Assembly: GCA_002449765.1 (NCBI GenBank)
Contig: DJXN01000012.1
Span: forward strand, 295,066 to 359,065
DNA: 64,000 nucleotides
Direction of reading: 5' to 3'
Source: Fibrobacter sp. UBA7003
Lineage (GTDB): Bacteria > Fibrobacterota > Fibrobacteria > Fibrobacterales > Fibrobacteraceae
A program made the translations under genes and the position numbers. Each line of letters opens with the position of its first letter. Position 1 is the first letter of the stretch. The notes beneath the pieces were generated by a model, which worked only from the letters and a program-made list of their open reading frames with translations, was not told the origin of the DNA and did no database searches. Below, one piece after another: positions 16,927-25,616 of the stretch.

Positions 16927-18216
16927 TTACGCGAGGAAGCGGATAACCTGGCTCTTTTCGACGATTTCGGGCAGAGCATCGATGGCGTCCACCGCCTTCG
17001 AGGCCTTGCAGTCTAAAGTCTTTTCGGTGATGACCACGATGGAAACCTTGCCCGGGTCCTTCACGTTCTTCTGGATAATGGTTTCAATGGAAATGTTATT
17101 TTCGGCGAGGATGCTGGTAATCTTCGCGAGCACGCCGCAGGCGTCACGGGAAGTGAAGCGCAGGTAGTAGCGGGCGCTCGTCTCGGAAATAGGCACGAGA
17201 GTCGCGGAATTGTCGACGTTGAACCAGCCCATGGGGAGCGCCTTGCGGCTGCCCTGGTCCACGGAGCGGGCCAAGGAAACAAGGTCGGCTACGACAGCGG
17301 AAGCGGTCGGGAGGCGGCCAGCACCGGCACCCGTCTGGACGGTCTCGCCCAGGTTGTCGCACTTGAGGTACACGGCATTAATCACGCCGTTCACGTTCGA
17401 GAGCAGGTTTTCGTTAGAGACAAAGCACGGATGCACGCGGGCGTCCACACGGTCGCCGTCGCGGTGGTAGATGCCGAGGAGCTTCACGCAGCAGCCAAGT
17501 TCCTTGGCGAATGCGATATCCTGGGCGGTAATTTTCGAAATACCCGTCACATGAATCTTTTCGAAGTCCACGCGCTTGCCGCTGCAGAGGCTAGCAAGGA
17601 GGGCAGTCTTATGGGCGGAGTCGATGCCTTCGATATCAAAAGTCGGGTCAGCTTCGGCAAAGCCGAGCTTCTGGGCGTCCTTCAGAACCACATCAAAGTC
17701 GAGGCCTTCGTCGGCCATGCGACTCAGGATGTAGTTGCAGGTACCGTTGATAATGCAGCTCAGGTGTTCGACGGTCGAACCGAGCAAACCTTCCTGCAAG
17801 CTACGGATAATAGGAATGCCACCGCCAACCGCGGCTTCGAACAGCACATGCAGGCCCTTTTCGGCTGCGAGCGGGAAAATCTCGTGGCCGTACTTGGCAA
17901 GGAGGGCCTTGTTCGCGGTCACCACATGCTTGCCGCTTTCGAGGGCAGCGAGAATCCACTTGCGCGGCATGTTGTAGCCGCCGGCCAGTTCAACGAGCAC
18001 GTCGATATCGTTACCGGCAATCATCTCGTCGGCGTTGGTCGAAACCTTGTAGCCCTTCGCCTTGTACGGGGCGACTTCTTCTTCGGACTTCGCGCAGATG
18101 CAGGCGAGTTCGAGTTCGACACCGAGCTTTTCCTTGTACTCGGCAATCTTCTGTTCAAGAATCTGAATGACACCGCCACCGACGGTTCCAGTACCAATTA
18201 AGCCAATACGCAGCAT
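16927..18216 (-). CDS. hom: Homoserine dehydrogenase with ACT domain
   Basis: Reduces L-aspartate 4-semialdehyde to L-homoserine, the branch point to threonine, methionine and isoleucine. The 429-residue product has the NAD(P) motif GLIGTGTVGGGV at the N-terminus, the catalytic segment IINGTCNYILSRMADEGLDFDVVLKDAQKLGFAEADPTFDIEGIDSAHK (cited in part: NGTCNYIL and EADPTFDIEG), and a C-terminal ACT domain from ~345 (YYLRFTSRDACGVLAKI), normally the site of threonine feedback. It is the stand-alone form, not fused to aspartokinase. ATG 18216 follows GGAGA 7 nt upstream, so an in-frame start at 18249 was rejected. A 43-nt gap separates it from wcaJ. Confidence 0.94.
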   Translation of the reverse strand: MLRIGLIGTGTVGGGVIQILEQKIAEYKEKLGVELELACICAKSEEEVAPYKAKGYKVSTNADEMIAGNDIDVLVELAGGYNMPRKWILAALESGKHVVTANKALLAKYGHEIFPLAAEKGLHVLFEAAVGGGIPIIRSLQEGLLGSTVEHLSCIINGTCNYILSRMADEGLDFDVVLKDAQKLGFAEADPTFDIEGIDSAHKTALLASLCSGKRVDFEKIHVTGISKITAQDIAFAKELGCCVKLLGIYHRDGDRVDARVHPCFVSNENLLSNVNGVINAVYLKCDNLGETVQTGAGAGRLPTASAVVADLVSLARSVDQGSRKALPMGWFNVDNSATLVPISETSARYYLRFTSRDACGVLAKITSILAENNISIETIIQKNVKDPGKVSIVVITEKTLDCKASKAVDAIDALPEIVEKSQVIRFLA

Positions 18217-18390
18217 ATTGCGTCTCCATTTTAAATTTTTCGGAGACATAATATAGAAAAAACGGCATGCCCCGTTCTACCGAACAAGCCCCTCCTTTTT
18301 TCACCGCCCATTAGTAAAGATTTGTTTACGTTCAAGAAATTTGCACATTTGTGTTTTTTCCTACCAAAACAAGCCAGGTGCATTTTTTTC

Positions 18391-18396
18391 TAAATT
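18391..18396 (+). promoter_or_regulatory. TAAATT box 7 nt before the second sugar transferase
   Basis: TTCTAAATTTTTACGC precedes ATG 18404. There is no SD. The box decides against an in-frame start at 18341, which would place a -10-like element inside the coding sequence. Confidence 0.45.
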
Positions 18397-18403
18397 TTTA
18401 CGC

Positions 18404-19576
18404 ATGGAACAGGAAATATCCAATCCGGCAATCAGCAACCTGCTCAACGAGCAGAAGCTCAAGAACATTGTCTATCCGGCACGCCTCTTCAGGACGCGCC
18501 TCAACGAGGAATTCCTAAGGGCGAACCGCACCCGCAGGCCATTCCTGTTCATCAAGATTTACTCGCACCAGTACGACTTTTTCGGCTGGGGGAGCCCCTC
18601 GCGCACCGTCGAGCGTACCTGGCGCATCAGCGTGCTCACCATGTTCTCGCACCTCAGGTTTATCGATGTCCTCGGCTACCTTTCCGACAGCAGCGGTCTC
18701 GGCATCATCCTCCTGAATTCGGACCTTTCGACGCTCGAGTCCATCCGCAAGGAAATCCTCCACAAGCTGAACGACGCAGGCCTCATCCAGGCCCTCAGGC
18801 ACAAGCCCAAGTCGCCCATCTTCAAGGCATATATCTACACCGGGCTCCAGGAGAAGGACAACCTGGAACTCGAGGACAAGATCAAGGACTTCAACAGCAC
18901 GAACGGAAGCTTCTTCTCGCTCGAACGCCTGAACCTCGACCACATCTGGCAGCACCCGCACAAGATACGCTACCGCCACGTTGTGAAACGCATTACGGAC
19001 ATCGCCTGTTCGAGCCTCGCCCTGGTTGTCCTTTCCCCGCTGCTCCTGTTCTGTGCGCTCGCGGTAAAGATCAGCGACCACAAGGGACCGGTCATTTTCA
19101 AGCAAACGCGTGTGGGCCGCAACGGCAAACTGTTTACGATGTACAAGTTCCGAAGCATGTACGTGGATGCCGAAGAACGCAAAAAAGAATTGATGGCCCA
19201 GAACGAGACGGGCGGCAAGACGTTCAAGATGAAGAACGACCCACGCATCTATCCGTTCGGCCGCATCCTCCGCAAGTTCAGCCTCGACGAACTGCCGCAG
19301 CTCGTGAACATCATCAAGGGCGACATGTCCATCGTGGGCCCGCGCCCGCCGATCCCTTCCGAAGTGGCTGAATACGAACCCTGGCACCGCATGCGCCTGT
19401 CCGTGACGCCGGGCCTGACCTGCATCTGGCAGGTGAGCGGCCGCAGCAACATCTCGTTCGAAGGGCAGATGCGACTCGACAATGACTATATCCGCCGCGA
19501 CGGCAAGCTCGGAGAAGACTTCAAGCTGATCCTCAAGACGTTCAAGGTCGTGTTCAAGGGCGAAGGAGCTTACTAA
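18404..19576 (+). CDS. Polyprenyl-phosphate sugar transferase with soluble N-terminal domain
   Basis: A 391-residue protein. Residues ~197-391 are a Bac_transf (monotopic phosphoglycosyl transferase) domain: a hydrophobic helix (ITDIACSSLALVVLSPLLLF), TRVGRNGKLFTMYKFRSM, FSLDELPQLVNIIKGDMSIVGPRPP and PGLTCIWQVSGRSN. Residues 1-195 are hydrophilic with no membrane helices, unlike the four-helix plus Rossmann N-terminus of the gene at 15432; their function is unknown (contains FLFIKIYSHQYDFFGWG). It probably initiates a second glycan. No other polysaccharide gene is adjacent; the GH30 gene follows after 76 bp containing heptad repeats. Confidence 0.82.
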   Translation: MEQEISNPAISNLLNEQKLKNIVYPARLFRTRLNEEFLRANRTRRPFLFIKIYSHQYDFFGWGSPSRTVERTWRISVLTMFSHLRFIDVLGYLSDSSGLGIILLNSDLSTLESIRKEILHKLNDAGLIQALRHKPKSPIFKAYIYTGLQEKDNLELEDKIKDFNSTNGSFFSLERLNLDHIWQHPHKIRYRHVVKRITDIACSSLALVVLSPLLLFCALAVKISDHKGPVIFKQTRVGRNGKLFTMYKFRSMYVDAEERKKELMAQNETGGKTFKMKNDPRIYPFGRILRKFSLDELPQLVNIIKGDMSIVGPRPPIPSEVAEYEPWHRMRLSVTPGLTCIWQVSGRSNISFEGQMRLDNDYIRRDGKLGEDFKLILKTFKVVFKGEGAY

Positions 19577-19579
19577 TTA

Positions 19580-19614
19580 ATTGATGATTGATAATTGATG
19601 ATTGATAATTGATG
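19580..19614. repeat. Five perfect heptad repeats, ATTGATR
   Basis: ATTGATG, ATTGATA, ATTGATG, ATTGATA, ATTGATG run without interruption between the sugar-transferase stop (19576) and the GH30 SD. The last base of each unit alternates G/A, giving a 14-bp higher-order period. Confidence 0.85.
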
Positions 19615-19652
19615 GTTTCTGGGGTTGGGGAGTAAAAAGAAAGGATGTGTGT

Positions 19653-21788
19653 ATGTTTAAGAAATCCCTGACAGCGGCCTCGGTCGCCCTTGCTGCAGCA
19701 TCAATAGCTTCAGCCGCAAATATCACGGTAGATCCCGCCACCACGGCACAAAAGGTCGTGGGCTTCGGTGCAGGCGCCGCCTACTACCAGAGCTGGATTA
19801 CCGCCATGAGCTCTTCGATGCAGAAGGACTTCTATGACACCGCTTTTAACGGTCTCAACCTCTCACTCCTCCGCATCGGCAACTGGAAGCAGGAAGACAC
19901 CACAAGCATCTCCGCCGATGCCGCCATCGTGAAGGCTGGCAAGGAACGCCTCGGCAACCGCCTCAAGATCGAGATGTCCAGCTGGTCTGCACCGGGCAGG
20001 CTCAAGCCGAGTGGCAGCGTGAACGGAAACCAGGGCCATTCTAAGGCCGACAAGACACTCAAGACTTCGAACAGCGACCCGTACGGCAAGTTCGTCTACA
20101 GCGAATTCGCCGGCTGGTGGAAAAAGAGCCTGCAGGCCTACGCCACCGCGGGCATCACTCCCGATTACATCAGCCTGCAGAACGAACCCGACATGGAAGC
20201 CGATTACGAAGAAACCCTCTTCGAGCCTACCGAAAGCAACGGGATTGCCGGTTACAAGCAGGCGCTCCAGGCCGTACGCGATTCCATCAGCACGCTTGCA
20301 AACCCGCCGAAGATTATCGGCCCCGAACCGCTCGGTATCGGCTACAGCAACTTCGAAAAGTACGCAAAGGCGCTCGACGACAAGAACCTCGACGGCTACG
20401 CCTACCACCTGTACCATGCGGGTGACGGCAACGACAACTCCGGCACCAACTACCTGAATCCGGAAAACTTCCGCAAGGCGATGACCGCCATCGGCAAAAA
20501 CTACGGCAGCGACAGCAAGCCCATCATCATGACGGAATTCTGCACCATGGAATCTGCCGTGCGCGAGCAGGACATGCTCGGCCTCGCCCACATTATGCAG
20601 GTCGGCTTCACGAGCGGCAAGCTCAACGCCTATATCGCCTGGGAGCTCTTCTGGGGTGAACAGAACGGCCAGCTCATCGGCGTTTGCCCGGGCGAAGGCT
20701 GGAGCAGCTGCAAGGAAGCCAAGCTCTACATCAACCCCGAATACCACGCCATGCGCCACTACTCGAAGTTCGTGAACCCGGGTTGGCGCGTCGTGAGCAG
20801 CACCGCCGACGGCAGCAACGTCTATGCAGCCGCCTTCCGTAGCGCTGACTGCGATTCCATCTCCGTTGTCGCCATCAACAAGGGCTCGGCCCAGAACCTG
20901 AACTTCTCCGTGAACGGCTACAACCCGGTCTACGCCGTGCAGTCTACCGAAAGCGGCGAAAAGAGCAAGACAGTCACCGCAGGCGCCATCATCGACGCCC
21001 CAGCAAAGTCCATCACCACGGTCGTGTTCACCACAAGCAACACGGCAGCGCTCCAGTGCGAAGACTCCCCCATCGACGACCCGTACATTGACCCCAACCA
21101 GAACTTCGGTGATTCTCTCGTGATTGTGGACTACGCGAACGAAACTTCTGCAGCGGGCTGGAAGAGCGACGAGACCCTCGGCAAGGTCACCTTCGAGACG
21201 ACCGCGCTCGACGGAATTTCCAAGTACGTGAAGGTTCCGCTCGCCGGCTGCGCGCAGGACGACTGCGGCTACCAGCACGCCCTCTTCACAATCCCCGATG
21301 CAGCCGCAGTGAAGGAACCGCTTACCAAGTGCAAGGATCTCGTGTTCACCATGCGTAGCATCGACGCCGAAGACGCCTCCGTAAACATCGGCGGCGCGGG
21401 CGGCAGCACCTGGAGCAACTACCAGTACGGAAACACCGCCCCCGCGGGCTCCTGGGCCGAAGTATCCGTCCCGCTCGCAAACGAAATTGACTCGACCGGA
21501 GCCCCCTTCGGCTCCACGCAGCTCTCGTTCAACAGCGACAACGCGGGCATCTACATCGCAAAGATTGTCGCCACCGGCTGCGGCACCAACGCCATCAAGG
21601 GCATCCGTACGAACTTCGCCGCAAGCGACATGAATGCCGAAGCGAGGGTGTTCGACCTGAACGGAAACCTCCTCTGGAGCGGAATCAAGGGTCAGGCCCT
21701 GAACGCCGACGGAACTCTCCGCCTCGACCTCAAGAAGGGCATGTACATCGTGAAGACGAGCGCCTCGACCATCAAGACTGTGAAATAA
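19653..21788 (+). CDS. Secreted GH30 glycoside hydrolase (glucuronoxylanase-like) with C-terminal binding and sorting-like domains
   Basis: A 711-residue exported enzyme that probably cleaves glucuronoxylan backbones (GH30 subfamily 8). The signal peptide ends ASIASA at ~22. The GH30 opening QKVVGFGAGAAYYQSW, the acid/base Glu178 in SLQNEPD and the nucleophile Glu295 in IIMTEFCTME are visible, then the family's side beta-domain (to ~465). After a linker, residues ~485-640 form a galactose-binding-like module (VIVDYANETSAAGW, VPLANEIDSTGAPFG). The last ~65 residues (ARVFDLNGNLLWSG, KKGMYIVKTSASTIKTVK) resemble type IX secretion C-terminal domains. SD AAGGA precedes ATG 19653. GH30 assignment is firm; subfamily and secretion route are inferred. 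Confidence 0.88.
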   Translation: MFKKSLTAASVALAAASIASAANITVDPATTAQKVVGFGAGAAYYQSWITAMSSSMQKDFYDTAFNGLNLSLLRIGNWKQEDTTSISADAAIVKAGKERLGNRLKIEMSSWSAPGRLKPSGSVNGNQGHSKADKTLKTSNSDPYGKFVYSEFAGWWKKSLQAYATAGITPDYISLQNEPDMEADYEETLFEPTESNGIAGYKQALQAVRDSISTLANPPKIIGPEPLGIGYSNFEKYAKALDDKNLDGYAYHLYHAGDGNDNSGTNYLNPENFRKAMTAIGKNYGSDSKPIIMTEFCTMESAVREQDMLGLAHIMQVGFTSGKLNAYIAWELFWGEQNGQLIGVCPGEGWSSCKEAKLYINPEYHAMRHYSKFVNPGWRVVSSTADGSNVYAAAFRSADCDSISVVAINKGSAQNLNFSVNGYNPVYAVQSTESGEKSKTVTAGAIIDAPAKSITTVVFTTSNTAALQCEDSPIDDPYIDPNQNFGDSLVIVDYANETSAAGWKSDETLGKVTFETTALDGISKYVKVPLAGCAQDDCGYQHALFTIPDAAAVKEPLTKCKDLVFTMRSIDAEDASVNIGGAGGSTWSNYQYGNTAPAGSWAEVSVPLANEIDSTGAPFGSTQLSFNSDNAGIYIAKIVATGCGTNAIKGIRTNFAASDMNAEARVFDLNGNLLWSGIKGQALNADGTLRLDLKKGMYIVKTSASTIKTVK

Positions 21789-21811
21789 GACACCTTCGGT
21801 GCATAAGAGAA

Positions 21812-21836
21812 ACGCCTCCGCAAAAATGCGGGGGCG
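21812..21836. terminator. Hairpin between the convergent GH30 and hypothetical genes
   Basis: CGCCTCCGC pairs with GCGGGGGCG around a short A-rich loop, just past the GH30 stop. A small CACC-TTC-GGTG hairpin precedes it at ~21790. T-runs are weak on both sides, so it may be a bidirectional or imperfect terminator. Confidence 0.5.
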
Positions 21837-21866
21837 TCGCTGTTTAAAAAACGGATTTAAACGTCA

Positions 21867-22505
21867 TTACCCTTCTTCGAGGGCTTCCTTGTACTCGTCG
21901 ACAGTCGCGATATACTCGTCAATCTTGTCGTCCTTCGAATCCAGGTACGAAAGAATCTGGTCGAGGTGTTCCTTCTGGAAAACAGCCTTGAGCTGGCGGC
22001 TCGCATGGCCCTTGTAACCCCATTCCTTGAGGATTTCGTCGGTCACCACGAAGGAATCGTTCATGGAGACGAAGCGCATCGGTCCGTATACAGCCCAGTT
22101 GTGCTCCATCTGCATGCATTCCGGTTCAGGAAGGTCAGGATTCGCCATGTAGCGCTGGATATGGCGCGTGCGCACATCCTTGATCTTGTCGATGCGCATG
22201 TAGCCCATAATCAGGTACTTGTTGCGGAGTTCGGAATCGCTCAACCCCTCGTAACGGGTGCCGAACAGGATGTAACGGCTCTTCGCCTTCAAGATGGCAT
22301 TAATCGCCTTCACATTGTAGCAGCTCATCAGGCCGTAGGTACTGGTCTCGTAGTTGGGCTCGTAGAGGAAGCCCTTTTCGTTTTCGTTCAGCTGGTCACG
22401 AACCGGCATTTCGGACTGATGGCTAGTTTCCACGTAAAGCAGGCTACCGGCGGCGTTACCACGGTAATCCTGCCAACCTTCGAGATTTATTTGTGTCTTC
22501 GGCAT
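21867..22505 (-). CDS. Conserved-looking hypothetical protein, 212 residues
   Basis: A soluble, acidic protein without signal peptide or membrane helix. It begins MPKTQINLEGWQDYRGNAAG and has a core of likely beta-strands (SRYILFGTRYEGLSD, KYLIMGYMRIDKIKDV), a tryptophan/methionine-rich middle (MQMEHNWAVYGPMRFVSMNDSF) and a C-terminal coiled-coil-like helix (ILSYLDSKDDKIDEYIATVDEYKEAL). The layout hints at a small-molecule or nucleic-acid binding module, but I recognise no family. SD GGTGAG lies before ATG 22505. It is 84 bp after murI on the same strand and may be the last gene of that run or independent. Confidence 0.65.
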   Translation of the reverse strand: MPKTQINLEGWQDYRGNAAGSLLYVETSHQSEMPVRDQLNENEKGFLYEPNYETSTYGLMSCYNVKAINAILKAKSRYILFGTRYEGLSDSELRNKYLIMGYMRIDKIKDVRTRHIQRYMANPDLPEPECMQMEHNWAVYGPMRFVSMNDSFVVTDEILKEWGYKGHASRQLKAVFQKEHLDQILSYLDSKDDKIDEYIATVDEYKEALEEG

Positions 22506-22589
22506 ATTTTCAACTCACCTATGATAAAAAAAACACAAGCGGACCTAAACAGGTTCGTCAGTTACATCCGCAATCTACATTTTTATAGA

Positions 22590-23399
22590 CTACAAGGCCA
22601 CCGATTCAGCCGAAATTCCCTCAATTCCGAACAAAAACGCCCCTTTTTCAAAAAATTCGGCAGTATCTGAGGTCAAATAGGCCGTCTTTCCGCCCTTCGA
22701 GAGGCGGGCATCCATCTCCGGATGCCGTTTGAGGTAGTCGATTGTCTTGGCGGCAACAATATCCCCCTGGAAAACGAGCCGGACCTGCGGTGGCAGTGCG
22801 GCCCGAATTTCGGATTCCAGAAGCGGGTAATGCGTACATGCCAACAGGACTGCATCGATTTGCGGGTCGGATGCCATAAGCGCATCCACGTCCTTCTTCA
22901 CGAAGAACCTAGCCCCCTCCGTCCCGCGCTCGCCGTTTTCCACAATCGGGACCCACATGGGGCAGGCATGCTGAGTCACCTTCAATTCCGGGAAAAAATG
23001 CCCGATTTCGATAAGGTAGCTTCCGGACGAGACGGTCCCCGCAGTTCCAAGCACGCCGATATGTCCTCCTCGGCTGAACTTCCCGATTTCCTCCGCAGTC
23101 GGCCGGACAATTCCAAGCACGCGCCTGTCAGGAAACTCGTACGGGAGGATATCCTGCTGTATGCTCCGGAGCGCCTTCGCCGATGCCGTATTGCACGCAA
23201 GAATCACGAGGGGGCAACCGCGGCTAAAGAGTTCGCGGACAGCCTGGAGCGTATAGCGGAAAATCGTTTCGAAAGTGCGCGAGCCATAAGGTGCACGCGC
23301 GTTGTCGCCCAGATAGACAAAATCGTATTCCGGCAGGACCCGTCTCAAATCCTTCAATATGGATAGGCCGCCAAAGCCGGAATCGAAGACGCCTATCAT
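22590..23399 (-). CDS. murI: Glutamate racemase
   Basis: Interconverts L- and D-glutamate for peptidoglycan. The 269-residue product shows both catalytic cysteines in family context: Cys69 in VILACNTASAKAL and Cys188 in VLLACTHYPLLE. The N-terminal signature is IGVFDSGFGGLSIL with Asp6 and Ser7, and YLGDNARAPYG follows. Its start overlaps the stop of the UvrD-PlsC ORF by 4 nt (ATGA), so its translation depends on that gene. The C-terminus runs slightly past the normal fold (TAEFFEKGAFLFGIEGISAESVAL). Confidence 0.95.
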   Translation of the reverse strand: MIGVFDSGFGGLSILKDLRRVLPEYDFVYLGDNARAPYGSRTFETIFRYTLQAVRELFSRGCPLVILACNTASAKALRSIQQDILPYEFPDRRVLGIVRPTAEEIGKFSRGGHIGVLGTAGTVSSGSYLIEIGHFFPELKVTQHACPMWVPIVENGERGTEGARFFVKKDVDALMASDPQIDAVLLACTHYPLLESEIRAALPPQVRLVFQGDIVAAKTIDYLKRHPEMDARLSKGGKTAYLTSDTAEFFEKGAFLFGIEGISAESVAL

Positions 23400-25555
23400 A
23401 CGGCGGCCTCCATCCGTTCACGGACAACGTGCATCACGTCCTTGCGCGGGTCAAGCGTCCCCTTCTCGGCAGCAAGCGCCTTCACGTCCAGGGGTTCAAG
23501 AACCGTCGCCGTCACCTTGCAACGTGCGGAGCTCTTGCGGTGTTCCCAGGCAAAACCGGAACCCTTGATATAGATGGGGAGAATCGTCGCTTCGGTTTCG
23601 ATGGCCAACCGGAACCCGCCGCTCTTGAACGGCACCATGTTCTCGTCCTTGCCACGCGTCCCTTCCGGGAAAATAAACAGCCTCGGGGCCTTCCCCTTCG
23701 CCATCGCTTCACGAATCAGGGCCGCGCCGCCGCCCTTTTCGCGGTTGATGAGCACGCACCCAATCCGGTGCATCCAGAACCCGAGGAAGGGAATAAAGCG
23801 GAGTTCCGCCTTCGCGATAAAGCCGATAGTGCGTTCGATGGCAAGGAAAATAATCGGGATGTCCGCATACGAATTGTGGTTTCCCATCACGAACACGGGG
23901 CGCGTCCAGTCGACCTTCGAAAGAATCGCCTGGTTCTCGACATCGAGGTCGATTTTCAGGACCTTCATGCAGAATCGCGCGAAGGCCTGGATTTTCTTGT
24001 CGACCCAAAGATTCACGCTGCGATGCCGGAAGAGGATAATAAAAGGCAAGACCAGCATGTGCAGGAACATGTAGGCAAGCACAAACAAGACCACTTTTAT
24101 TTTGAACAAGATAAGAGGCATGAGACAACCTTGCGAAAAACCGGGCGTCCGAGGCAAGAACCGCGACTTCTTAAATTTCCGAAGCCGCCCCTTCCAGAAA
24201 CGCCGTTTACAATATAATAAAAATAGGCAAGCCTCGGCTCGGGTAACTCCCACATAGTAAAGCCGACGTTCCTCATCAAGTTGCCGTTTTCGTTCCGCAC
24301 GGTCGCCTTCGCAGGTTCCCGGCGTGAGCCCCTCGCCCAGTCCCGCATAAAAAACGACAGCATACTGCAACCCCTTGGAAGCATGAACCGTTTCTACATG
24401 GATGCCGTCCTCGACCGTCAAGCCCTCCCCGAGTTCGTCGCCCGCAACCGGGAGCCTTTCGTCACGCAGGGCCTCCTCGTAGTAGAGCCGCTGCCGGTTG
24501 TAACGCACAAGAATCGCGAAATTTTTCCACGAAAGGTCATAGGCCTCGCGAAGTTCCTTTATCTTGCAGACGATCCTGCACATTTCCTCCACCGGGTTTT
24601 CGCTTGTCCAAACTTCCGGTTCGCGGTTCTCCTTGAAAATCGGATTGCCGCCAGAGCCGTTCGAGTTTCCCGCACGCAGCACCTTCCGCAAGCGCAGCGG
24701 CTTGTTTTCGAAAATGCGATTCGCCAAGTGCAATATGTTCGAAGTCGAACGGTAATTCCATTCCAGGCGAATCAACGTGCTCTCCTTGAAGTCGTCGCAG
24801 AAACGGTTGATGTTCCCGATATCGGCCCCGCGGAATCCGTATATCGCCTGGTCGTCGTCGCCCACTACGAACAAACTTTTCCTGTCGCCGAGAAGCGCCT
24901 TGACCATCCGGTACTGCGACGGGTTGATATCCTGGTATTCATCCACAAGAATTTCCGTCCACATCGACTGGAAATGCGACCGCGCTTCCGCATCACCTTC
25001 CAGAAGTTGAATGGCAAGGTAGATCAGATCTTCGAACACCACACGGCCCGACTCAAGCACCGGTTCCCGGAGTTTCGAAAGCTTGCGCTTCAGCGAAACC
25101 GGGAGGCTGTCGTCAAAGAGCCTTTCGCGTTCGAGACTTCCCGACTTGATTCCCAGGCGGGCCGCCATATCCATGAATTCGCGCCCGGAACCATCCTGCG
25201 GCACGGGAGCCTCCCGCATCCCCACACGCTCGTAGGCCATGCGTCCACCGATTTTCTGGCGCAGCATGAACAGCGCAAGCGAATGGAAAGTGCAGAGCCG
25301 TACCGCCGCATCCGGAAACAGCTTCTGCACGCGTTCGCGCATCTCGGCAGCGGCCTTCGCCGTAAAAGTCAACGCAAGGATATTTTCAGGCTTTACGCCC
25401 GACGCAATCCGGTACTGGATTCGCTTCGTCAGCACGGATGTTTTTCCCGAACCAGCTCCCGCCAAAATCAAGAGTTGCGCGCCCGACTCATGGTCATGTA
25501 AAACCGCCGCACGCTGGTCGGAATTGAGACCTTGCAAGATGCCCTCGGCATCCAT
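23396..25555 (-). CDS. Compact UvrD-like helicase fused in frame to a PlsC-type acyltransferase
   Basis: One open frame of 719 codons with two complete-looking modules. Residues 1-470 are an SF1A helicase: AGAGSGKT (32-39), DEYQD (205-209), GDDDQAIYGFRGAD, LEWNYRST, HASKGLQ (391-397), ERRLYYVGVTRA. It is shorter than Rep/UvrD (~670) because most of the 2B insertion before HASKG is missing. From ~479 a hydrophobic segment (LILFKIKVVLFVLAYMFLHMLVL) leads into a 1-acylglycerol-3-phosphate acyltransferase with the HX4D motif (His560, Asp565) and FPEGTR (629-634). Met479 (24121) has a weak AAGG seven bases upstream and could be an internal start, giving two proteins from one frame. SD AGAGG precedes ATG 25555; murI is coupled at the end. 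Confidence 0.85.
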   Translation of the reverse strand: MDAEGILQGLNSDQRAAVLHDHESGAQLLILAGAGSGKTSVLTKRIQYRIASGVKPENILALTFTAKAAAEMRERVQKLFPDAAVRLCTFHSLALFMLRQKIGGRMAYERVGMREAPVPQDGSGREFMDMAARLGIKSGSLERERLFDDSLPVSLKRKLSKLREPVLESGRVVFEDLIYLAIQLLEGDAEARSHFQSMWTEILVDEYQDINPSQYRMVKALLGDRKSLFVVGDDDQAIYGFRGADIGNINRFCDDFKESTLIRLEWNYRSTSNILHLANRIFENKPLRLRKVLRAGNSNGSGGNPIFKENREPEVWTSENPVEEMCRIVCKIKELREAYDLSWKNFAILVRYNRQRLYYEEALRDERLPVAGDELGEGLTVEDGIHVETVHASKGLQYAVVFYAGLGEGLTPGTCEGDRAERKRQLDEERRLYYVGVTRAEACLFLLYCKRRFWKGRLRKFKKSRFLPRTPGFSQGCLMPLILFKIKVVLFVLAYMFLHMLVLPFIILFRHRSVNLWVDKKIQAFARFCMKVLKIDLDVENQAILSKVDWTRPVFVMGNHNSYADIPIIFLAIERTIGFIAKAELRFIPFLGFWMHRIGCVLINREKGGGAALIREAMAKGKAPRLFIFPEGTRGKDENMVPFKSGGFRLAIETEATILPIYIKGSGFAWEHRKSSARCKVTATVLEPLDVKALAAEKGTLDPRKDVMHVVRERMEAAV

Positions 25556-25616
25556 AGTAACCTCTGGAAAGCGGACGCCCCCTCGGCATCCGCGCTATCT
25601 ACAAAAGCAGGGACGG

